From an uncultured bacterium (GTDB taxonomy: Bacteria > Patescibacteriota > Gracilibacteria > Absconditabacterales > Absconditicoccaceae), in assembly GCA_903918675.1 (NCBI GenBank), contig CAIXFE010000061.1:1-43254 (forward strand): 43,254 nucleotides of DNA, in the 5' to 3' direction. Each line of letters begins with the position of its first letter. Within the stretch, counting starts at the first letter, position 1. Of this stretch, positions 11,637-21,098 are shown one piece after another. The position numbers and the translations under genes were made by a program. The notes under the pieces were generated by a model. That model had not been told where the DNA came from. It was given only the letters and a program-made list of their open reading frames with translations, and searched no databases.

Positions 11637-11694
11637 TTTGTCCATTTTTTTCGTTTTTTTATTCCATACAGTTTCAGGCGATCTGCGCAGATCG
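11637..11694 (+). promoter_or_regulatory. TTTGTCC/T-rich/N23/TACAGT promoter-like module with 5' hairpin
   Basis: TTTGTCC 11637-11643, TACAGT 11667-11672, perfect palindrome CGATCTGCGCAGATCG 11679-11694 upstream of the ATG at 11717. Confidence 0.45.
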
Positions 11695-11716
11695 GCTTTA
11701 TCTGTAAACAATCCCC

Positions 11717-14700
11717 ATGCGCTTACGCAAGCCTTTGCTGATCATAGCAACACTCTTTTTCCTAGTGCTCTGAATCTCACTTGCAGAGGAAGTGGTCCAA
11801 GAATCTCAGTCTTGAGATATAGTACAAAATGATATGACCTGATGAGAGGTAGAGTCATGATGAATCACTCCTCCTTTTCTCTGACAGGAGTGGACAGGAG
11901 TGGACACCACCGAAAGTCAGGGCACATGAACTACAGAATCGGGGGATACCACCCTCGCAGTATCAATAGAAAACCCTCGGCTTTTGGATACAGTTCCCTC
12001 AATCAATACCATGACTTCCGATATTCCAGCGCTCCCCTCTTTGCTCATCTCAGAAGTCTTTTTCGATGGAAGTGATGAACGACTGGAGATAAGTAATATC
12101 TGATCCACAGACTTTTCTGGGACTTTAGTGTTGACGGGGATAGGCATCAATACGACCATAAATAGCTTTATCCCTTCGCAGCAGTCTATCGTAGTTGCTA
12201 AATCAGGCAGAACGTTTGGATATTTCCTAGATCAAAGTGTTATCAAAAACTATGCTTCTATGTGATTTACCGACACCAAACAAATCTCTGTTTCATTATT
12301 CTTCAGTTGAATAGTATTAGATTCTTTCAATGTAGATACGGGGACGGTAGTTCATTACAATGATAAAACCACCTCACTGGAAAAAGTAAAAATAGGAGGG
12401 GAGTATATCATCACATGAACTTCTTCGGACAGATCATGGAATGTTCAATCGTGATATATCGCCAACCCATGAAAGCTCTATGAGCTTAGCCCAGACCTTC
12501 CACCAGTCTCAGAAACAGGGGAGGAAGAACAAAGCTGAATACTCCCCAAAGTAAGGATTACGGAAGTGTACTTAGATAGTGATCAGCGGTTTGAACTTAC
12601 CAACGTCGGATCAGGATCATTTTCCTGAAATCTCAGTGTTAGTTGAGCCAAAAGTTCATTACTATCACTAAATGTGAATTTAACGCCATGACAAAGCAAG
12701 GTATATGGGGACAGCTGCAGTCAGATTTTGAACACGGTAGTCATAGGCAAAACAGGCCTTAATCTATCCATATCTCAAAGTAAATCACTCTCATTGTTCA
12801 TCCTATCTTCATGAGTCGTCATAGATTCCTTCTTTGTAGATTCCGGATATGTAAAAAAATATAAGGACTATAATATCTCATTTGAAAAGGTGGGAATAAA
12901 TGATTCTCGAATTACGACCAAAGCAACTCTGGATAGGCGTTACAATAACACAACATGATTCGTGATCAATCCTGGGAAAGTATTCACCACAGGAGAGAAT
13001 CTTATAGATGTAAGTATTCCAGAGACAAAAGCGCCTGTATATACATGAGCATTACCCATAAATTGCGGTGATTTCACTCAGAGGTATGAGGCAGAAATTA
13101 GCGAGGTATTTGCAGGGAATGAAGTGTATCATCCCTACGTAGAGCTCGTATTATCGGAAGATCCAAACTATGACAGCTTTTTTCTCTCGGGTTCTGCACT
13201 CCTAGAACCCATAGAAATCTCACTAGATCAAGATTTGATCACCTTAGAAGGAAATACAACAGTGCTCATCTCAGACTCAGAAGATCGGTATAACCAGTGA
13301 TTAGATAGTCTTGATAACCCAAGGTTTGCACTGCAGAAAAATGGCTGATGGCTCTTACTTTACGGCTGAAATGGACAGAGTAGACAACTTTTGGACATCG
13401 TCTATCTCACATGAGTAACGCTAGGTAGTTCCTTATATTACAATGCTCATGACCAGGGTTGTGCCAAGGTTTTGGATGAAACAGGCGATTTCTCGCCGGG
13501 ATTTGATAGGAAATTTTTGCAGTACTTTGCAGTCTCGACCTCACCAAAAATTGAATATGTCACAGTCGGGAACGCGGTGGCCTGAACTTGTCCTATCTGT
13601 CCAGATGAGCTAAGTACGCAGCAAGAAAGCACATGAAAGGCCGTGACTCAGCAATTGATGGCCATGAGTTGAGCCATAGATAAACCTCAGATATCTTCTG
13701 GAGGATATTTAGACGTGAAGATTTTAACCGTTGATTATGATCCTCCATGATCAGATGTGGGGAATGAAAAAATTACACTAGAAGCAGATCTATCTTCGTG
13801 AGAAGATACTCTCTTACTAAGCAAACCCGACCGGTATCTGAGATTCTGAACGACCAAAAGATATCTTAGCTGACTCCTTCAAAATGGAATTCCAGTGACA
13901 CTTCAATGATCCTTTAGCTTCCCAAATAGTAGCAAAAGCTGAAATAGCATTACAGTCCAACTCCGGTATCAAAACACGCTAGTAAACAGCTATACTTATA
14001 CATTTGCTCCACCACTACCCAGAATTACAAAGCCAAAGACAAATGTACTTACAGGGACTTTCCTCGTCACAGAAGTGGTAGATGGCGATACGGTCAAGAT
14101 TTTGTATAGTGGGGCCGAGCAGAGCATTAGATTTCTCGGAATAGATGCACCAGAGACGACCTTACTGAGGAATAAGAAACTAGGTTGCTTCGGACAAGAG
14201 GCAAAAGCATATCTGACATCATTGTTGCTCGGAAAACAAGTCCATCTGGAATTCGATCCCACGCAACAGAAGACAGACAGCTATAAGAGACGATTGAATT
14301 ACGTCTACCTGGATGATCAACTCATCAATGAGATGATGTTAGCTCAAGGATACGCCAAAGAATACACCTTCAAAACGCCATATCAGTATAGAGCAGAATT
14401 CTTATCTGCGCAGCAAGAGGCGCAAGATGATTTACTTGGATTGCGAGATCCGTCAGTTTGCCCTGAAAATGCTCTACAGACAGGAAAAAATCTGACAGGG
14501 GAGTCGTGGTCTGGCTTGGATTTTTCCGGATTAACCGCCAAGATAACATATGTATTGCCAAATCCGAAAGGGAAAGACAGTAATGAAGAAATTGGGTTGA
14601 AAGTTGAGGCTGACACAGAGGAGAATTGAAAATTAAAAATTGAAAATTGAAAATTGATCTCAGGGCTCTATTTAGAGATCAATGGGAAAAAGAAAAAGAT

Positions 14701-15337
14701 TAAAGACGGTTTACCATTGGGGATAGAGACGATATTATCATGAAGTTTAGGATTGCCCAACAAAGCAAGCTGTATCGGATTGGGATATAGTGGGCGCATC
14801 TTGGATACGCTATGTTATCCTTTACCCAAAGAAGGGCAGAAAATATTTGCAGATGGGCACCAAGATTTCGATATATCACCAGAAGAAAATTCCGTTTTGG
14901 CTGATCTTACACTGCAAACTATGGGGAGCAAAATCTGCGCCATGTTTGGACCCATGCAAGTCATTTGCAAAAATGCTCCCCTCGGCAAGACAGCAGTCAA
15001 GACCGCCAACGAAAATAAATTATATGAAAAATTTATTACGATCATCGATACTTACATTAAGGACCAACGAAAAGATCTCTATTACACTCCTGATATGAAA
15101 GTCTATTTCGCACTTCTTCGATCCAACAAAAAAAACATCAAAGCAGGAATACAGGAACTGTCTACCTCACATGGAGAGGTTCCAGTCTATGATTTAGACC
15201 AGCAAATCCATATCATCGAAACTTATTCGCTTGCATACCGAGCCATGAAATGAGGACAAACCTTGTTGGATGAAAATCCCTCCGCCCTATCGGGCACCTC
15301 TCCCGCTGCGCGGGATTCCGTATGACTTCACCTTTAA
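11717..15337 (+). CDS. Large secreted protein: signal peptide, lamin-tail-domain (LTD)-like repeats, thermonuclease (SNase) domain
   Basis: MRLRKPLLIIATLFFLVLGISLAEE...; LTD-like SLLISEVFFDGSDERLEISNIGS and PKVRITEVYLDSDQRFELTNVGS; SNase VTEVVDGDTVKILYSGAEQSIRFLGIDAPET...YKRRLNYVYLDDQLINEMMLAQGYAKEY. Many TGA=Gly; single frame of 1207 codons to TAA. Confidence 0.8.
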
Positions 15338-15382
15338 AAAAGGGGAGACAAAATTCCTTTTTATCTTCTTATTCTTACAATC

Positions 15383-15757
15383 ATGAAATTTGAATCTATA
15401 GAAAACATTATCGTTTGGCAAAAGGCCAGGACTTTAGGCGTACAGACGCATGCAATTATCGAGAACGTTAAAGATGCAGAATTGAAAAGAAAGTTATGGA
15501 AAGAAACGATCACGATCATGAACACCATCGCAGAATGATATGAGAAGCCTACTAAGAAAGATTTGATCGACTCATTATATACCGCGAAATGATATTGTGG
15601 TAAATATAGATCCATGCTGCACATGGTTATGGAGTTAGGCTTCATCGACAATACAACTCATCAAAATCTGATGAATGCCTCTCTCGATGTCACCAAATTA
15701 CTCGCTGGATTTATTAAGAAATTAAAAGAAGTGAAGCCATGAACCGAAGCGGCTTAA
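15383..15757 (+). CDS. Four-helix-bundle protein (S23/IVS type)
   Basis: MKFESIENIIVWQKARTLGVQTHAIIENVKDAELKRKLWKETITIMNTIAEGYEKPTKKDLIDSLYTAKGYCGKYRSML...; TGA=Gly; ends TAA. Confidence 0.75.
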
Positions 15758-15814
15758 TAAAATTGAGAATTGAGAGATTGAGGATTGAGAGGTTAGATAT
15801 CTTTTTTATATGTT

Positions 15815-16204
15815 ATGATATACCAGGAGATGGAAGACCCAAAGAAAAAATATCAGATAGAGAACGAGTCATATGCATTTGCAATGATGGTAATTTCATG
15901 TTGCAGGCATACGGCAAAAGAGCAGAGGGAGTTTATCCTTACCAACCAACTTTTCAAAAGTGGAACGAGTGTGGGTGCTAATGTCAGAGAGGCACAAGAA
16001 GGACAAAGCAAGAAAGATTTTTTGTCCAAGATGAGCATCTCTTTGAAGGAAGCTAGAGAATCCAAATATCGAATATGTCTGCTCAGAGATTCTTGATATT
16101 TTAAGACATACCCGCTACGAGAAGATTTATTAAACAAATCTAATGAAATGATATGAGTACTTACTAAAATAATCAAAACAACCAAGCTCAAATTACAAAC
16201 ATAG
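15815..16204 (+). CDS. Four-helix-bundle protein (S23/IVS type)
   Basis: YAFAMMVISCCRHTAKEQREFILTNQLFKSGTSVGANVREAQEGQSKKDFLSKMSISLKEARESKYRICLLRDSGYF...; ends TAG. Confidence 0.8.
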
Positions 16205-16347
16205 ACAGGAATTGGGGCTGAGAGATTGAGGGTTAGAAGTTTTAATTTCTCAATCTCTCCACGTCTCAATCCCCCAATCCCATTTTGTCTTGATATAATC
16301 CCAAAGGTGAATACTATGTTCAACATTATTTTACACTCCAAGACAAA

Positions 16348-17322
16348 ATGGCGGACGCTTATCTGAAATGATATTATGGATACCAAAATTTCTGAGACGA
16401 GTTATTGTTTTTTGGGATCATTAAATGGATCCTCGATAACTATGCCTTGGACATGCTCTATGTAGAAGTGGGAGATAAAGTACGGATGGAGAAATGGATG
16501 GAGAAGAATTTCGAATCCTTCGGTTTCGCGGAGGACAAGTGAAGGAGTCTGTTGGACAAAATTAGGTTTGTAGAAAATAAATGGCATAAGATCGGTACTC
16601 ACATTCGTAGTTTTTTTGGACTCAGTCCTTACAAAAAAATGTTTAAATTTTTTGGAGGAGGAGAGGTGTTGACTGATGAAAGGAAATGCCCACATGACGG
16701 GCGAAATATCCCATTACTATTTGGCCGTACGGTAAGAAGACATCAGTTCGTTCTGCTCTGAGGGATCGCGAGTCCACATACATGCCGTACGAGAATTCTC
16801 TATAATATTTTGTTACGTAGAGCAAAGAATATAATCGTCAGAGATAAAACCTCCTTTGAAAATGCACATCACTATGTCCCAAGAAAGTCTAAAGATAATT
16901 TGATCCTTCACCAGGATTTTGCTCTAGAGATCATCCAGAGACAAGAATCTTCAGCTGATAGCAAAAGACCACTTGGAGATGCAAAGTATATCCTCATCAA
17001 TACCAATCACAAAGAATGCACGCCAGAAAACAGAGAAAAAATTCAGGCTTTCTGCAAAGAATATCCACTCCATCAAAAAATATTTTTCCCTTGTGATATG
17101 TATGATGATGCGAAAGAGTTTAAAATTCTGAAACAAGATATACCAGATCTGATCTATTATAACCGGACAGAACATAATATCCCCCGTATTCTAGATCTCT
17201 TCGCATATTGTGATGGTGGCATCTGATGCAGATTGCATTTTCTCTTACCATTGAAGATCTATAAAAAATCATTTGAAGCAATCCCTTACGCTGAGAAGAT
17301 TGAGAAAATGATCTTAAAATAA
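16348..17322 (+). CDS. Polysaccharide pyruvyl transferase family protein
   Basis: MADAYLKGYYGYQNFGDELLFFGIIKWI...FFGGGEVLTDE...LLGGIASPHTCRTRILYN...FAYCDGGIGCRLHFLLPL; TGA=Gly; ends TAA. Confidence 0.75.
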
Positions 17323-17390
17323 TATTCAAATATTTTTCGAATTTACAATTTCCAAAACAATATTCAAATATCCAAATGAAAGAATGTTTA
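17313..17390. repeat. ~78-bp direct repeat, copy A
   Basis: TTAAAATAATATTCAAATATTTTTCGAATTTACAATTTCCAAAACAATATTCAAATATCCAAATGAAAGAATGTTTA. Confidence 0.8.
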
Positions 17391-17424
17391 AAACCAAATA
17401 ATTTTTTAGTTCTTTCAATATATC

Positions 17425-17769
17425 ATGCAGTATGACTTAGAAAGCAGACTTTTGCTATTTAGTAAATCGATAATCGTGTTGATAAAACAGATAGAAAGAA
17501 TGTATATAAACGCCAATATAATAAGCCAGTTACTTAGATCATGAACCAGCATCGGAGCTAATTATAGGGAAGCAAATGGTTCAATATCAAAAAAGGAATT
17601 TACACATAAAATTTATATTTGTAGAAAGGAGGCAAAAGAAACAATCTATCGATTGGACCTCTTATGAGAGGTCATTCATAGGGAAGGTATTTATAACAAT
17701 ATATGTCAGGAAGCAAAAGAGATATCGCTTATATTCAATAAGATTGCCACAAAACTCACCAAAGGATAA
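17425..17769 (+). CDS. Four-helix-bundle protein (S23/IVS type), third copy
   Basis: MQYDLESRLLLFSKSIIVLIKQIERMYINANIISQLLRSGTSIGANYREANGSISKKEFTHKIYICRKEAKETIYRLDLLGEVI...; TGA=Gly; ends TAA. Confidence 0.8.
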
Positions 17770-17796
17770 GCCTTTTTTTGCATTTCAAGATTTATA

Positions 17797-17871
17797 AATT
17801 CTAAAATAATATTCAAATATTCTTCGAATTTACAATATTCAAAACAATATTCAAATGCCAAAATGAAAGAA
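17797..17871. repeat. ~78-bp direct repeat, copy B
   Basis: TTCTAAAATAATATTCAAATATTCTTCGAATTTACAATATTCAAAACAATATTCAAATGCCAAAATGAAAGAATGTTTA; near-identical to copy A. Confidence 0.8.
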
Positions 17872-17976
17872 TGTTTAGAACAGTCATTGCATCAAACAAT
17901 TATAACATTTATGCATTTGAAAATTCGTAAATTGTTTCGTAAATTTTAAATTTTAAAATTCGTAAATTATCATATA

Positions 17977-19698
17977 ATGTTCATCATCTTTTTCGCTATC
18001 TTCATTTTCATCCTTACGATCTGGGAAAATATATGGCTGGGCGGCATCATGTTTTGATTGATCCTCATAGGATGGCTCGTCTTCGCAATCGTAAAAAATC
18101 GTACCAACTGGTACAAAATATTCAGAAATAAGAAAAGATTGTATGAAATATTTTTTCTCTTCGTAGCATTTTTACTGGCAACTGGAAGCCGGATTTCCTA
18201 TAATTATTTTCATGAAGATAATTTTGATTTTCTTTCTACCAATCATCATATAGTCATCGAACATGATGGCAATTTTATGGGACAGGGGATGATAGAAGAC
18301 ACCTATACGCAGTGAAAATATATTTTCAATGATGGTAGATCGTCGTATGTGTTATACACCAAAAAAGAATACGCGATAGGAGACAACATATTTCTGATGT
18401 GAAGAAGGTCGTCATGAACCTTCTCAGGATCGGCTATGGAACAGGGATTTCTCTCCTTTGATTATACCAGGTGGTTAAAAATGAAATGATGGAAAGGAGT
18501 GATTTATGAAACAAATTCTTTTCCACAACAAGACGACTCGTGAAAAAATTCAACACTCTGATGGATCAAACAACTCAAGAAAGGTCTTCAGCAAAAAATA
18601 ATTTCTGCATACGGGAAAGATCGCATCTCGGGCTTAGTGCTCTGAATGTTGATCGGAGATAGATCGCAGATTCCCAAAGATGATTACCAGAGATTTATCA
18701 ATTCGTGACTGGTACATATCATCGCTGTCAGTGGAGGGAATGTCGTCATGATCACGGTTTTTCTCTGATTCGCTCTTTTCTTTCTTCCCTTTTATATAAG
18801 GATGTTCATTATTCTCATGACCGTCATTTTATATGGTCTCATCTGCGGTTTAGACTCCAGTGTTTTTCGTGCGGTCGTTACTTGAGGACTTTCACTCATT
18901 GCATTATTTCGATGAAAAGAAATTCCTATTTGGCGTCTCTTGTCCATTGCGTTTATCGGAATGCTTGTCGTCAATCCTTATTATCTTGTCTATGATGTTG
19001 GATTTGTGATGAGCTTTACCGCTGTCATTGGGATCATTTGTATCTGAAAAATCTGAAAAGAAGAATCTGAAAAATCTGAAAAAGGCTGTGTCACTCTGAA
19101 TAGACTGCCCCGCACCGGCGGGGAAATGAAGGCTATAAGTAATAAAAAATTATATCCTTCGAATTCTCTCAGGATGACAGCAATTCAAGGATGACAGAAA
19201 TTAGGACACCATATTCGAAAGAATTATCTGCAACCGAGTGTGGGAGCGACATTTGGCGTTTTCCCGATCATTATTTTCTTTATGGGAAGAATAAATTTAT
19301 TGTCTGTCCTTACCAATCTCTTTGTCCTCCCATTGCTCGCTATTGTCATGATCTATGGTTTCATCAGTGTCTATCTCTATCAATTCTTATGACGAAGTCG
19401 ACTTCTCCGGATAGAGAAGATCTTAATCTGTTATATATATAAGGTATCTGAACTTTCATCGGCGTTTGGTCTGTACCTTTCGATGGACGGATGGGTGAAG
19501 CGAGTTGTTTTAATGGGATTCTTGGGATGGTTTGTGTATTGGAAGTTGACACCTTCGGTGGTTGAAAGTTGAAGGTTGAGAAAAGAACTGAATTGAGGGC
19601 AAACTCACATCTTCGCAGGGTGCGACAAAAATGAAGAAAATGATGTGTCCCTTTGAAGGTTGAGAAAAGAACTGAGTTGAGGGCAAAATCAACAGTAG
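17977..19698 (+). CDS. comEC: ComEC/Rec2-type DNA uptake channel, competence-domain core; no metallo-beta-lactamase domain seen
   Basis: GLVLGMLIGDRSQIPKDDYQRFINSGLVHIIAVSGGNVVMITVFLGFALFFLP...GLDSSVFRAVVTGGLSLIALFRGKEIPIWRLLSIAFIGMLVVNPYYLVYDVGFVMSFTAVIGI; single code-25 frame to TAG. Confidence 0.8.
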
Positions 19699-19739
19699 TT
19701 TATAGGAAAGAAAAAAAGTTTTATTGTCCGAGTGTATGG

Positions 19740-19768
19740 GCAAACCCTCCCGACCTCCCTTAACAGGG
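19740..19768. repeat. Left inverted repeat flanking the DUF559 locus
   Basis: GCAAACCCTCCCGACCTCCCTTAACAGGG; compare reverse complement of 20307-20337, GCAAACCCCCTAAATCCCCCTTAACAGTGGG. Confidence 0.6.
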
Positions 19769-19798
19769 CGGCCAAAGGAGTTTTTATATCCTTGTCTA

Positions 19799-20290
19799 AT
19801 GGTTATGGATGATTATGGTCCTAGGTGCAAACAATATAATAGAAGCAATATTTATGATGCTAGGAGAATGAGAAAAAAACCTACTCTGGCTGAAGATAAA
19901 ATGTGGAATGGGATTCTTAAATATAGACCATTATGATATAAGTTTACTAGACAGAAACTGATAGGATCTTTCATTGTTGATTTTCATATTCTCCTTCAAA
20001 AATATATTTCATATTTTTGATTGAAGAATATGTAGTTGCCAACACAATAATTCCTCATTGTTTTTCGGACTTACTTGGTTGGCATACTATATTGTGCAAA
20101 ATTATCTCTTGCTATAGAAGTCGATGGTGAAATTCATAAAAAAAGAAAACAATATGATTTAGAAAGAAGTAATGCTTTATCAAACCAAGGAGTTTCCATT
20201 GCAAGGTATTGGAACAATGACGTATTAATAAATACAGACAGAGTATATAAAGATTTACTGCAATTTATGAAAACGCTCGCAAATAAATAA
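19799..20290 (+). pseudogene. DUF559 (Vsr-like endonuclease fold) gene interrupted by insertion
   Basis: RRMRKKPTLAEDKMWNGILKYRPLGYKFTRQKLIGSFIVDF | insert | YCAKLSLAIEVDGEIHKKRKQYDLERSNALSNQGVSIARYWNNDVLIN...; insert carries in-frame TAG and TAA. Confidence 0.75.
19985..20089. mobile_element. 105-bp hairpin-rich insertion within the DUF559 gene
   Basis: Stem 1 CATATTCTccTTCAAAAATAT-ATTTC-ATATTTTTGAtTGAAGAATATG; stem 2 GCCAAC...GTTGGC. Splits ...VDF / YCAKL.... Confidence 0.55.
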
Positions 20291-20306
20291 AAGACTTCCT
20301 TCAAGT

Positions 20307-20337
20307 CCCACTGTTAAGGGGGATTTAGGGGGTTTGC
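20307..20337. repeat. Right inverted repeat flanking the DUF559 locus
   Basis: CCCACTGTTAAGGGGGATTTAGGGGGTTTGC; inverted relative to 19740-19768. Confidence 0.6.
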
Positions 20338-20397
20338 TAAAAAAATAAAAACAAAAAATCTATCAGTCTGTACATTCTTCCCATCTGCATAGTTTAT

Positions 20398-20467
20398 CCC
20401 GCAAGGCGGGACATCCACCCCCTTCGCGACCGAAGGAAGTCCCGCGCCAAGCGGGGCAAAGGGGGAC
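20398..20467. repeat. REP-like palindromic GC-rich element
   Basis: CCCGCAAGGCGGGACATCCACCCCCTTCGCGACCGAAGGAAGTCCCGCGCCAAGCGGGGCAAAGGGGGAC, nested dyads. Confidence 0.45.
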
Positions 20468-21098
20468 AGAAATTTAAAAATCCCATATCACGCCATATTC
20501 TTCCAATAACGCAAGTACAAAAGATTGATTCAATTTCTGCGAGATATAGTAATTACAAAGCCCCTTTTAATCCAATCTAGTCACAAGTTGCTAACTATGG
20601 GTTGTCACAAAATGACCACTATGTCGTATAGCATACTAGATGGATCGTTCTTTATCAGTCGCAGAAAACACCTGAAACATCTGATAAGAACCTGAAAAAT
20701 CTGACAAACTACGGTTTGGATTATTTTTTGGCGGTTTTTTATCAGTTGGCGAGACAGTTTTACTTTAAATTCCAGTACGCTGGGATGGCAATTAGACAGC
20801 CTGTCTAATTTGTCTAAAAATGTCTTGCAATAAGTGTCCAGATTGATACTGTCAAACCAACGTTACTGTGTGGAGACACAGAGCGATGTTTGTAGACATC
20901 CGAATACCCTCACTTTACCCTCTCTTCAGAGAGGGAAGAAGCTTCTCTATCTCATCGTTTTCCGTCTTGGATGGAGACAAAAGAGATTGCGAAGCTTTGT
21001 CTCTGCAAAGAGTTGGGTGGGTGACTATCCTATAATAGTATGGATATGGAAATATTCTACTCTTGGATAGCCTTTTATATTTTATATTCTATGTACAC

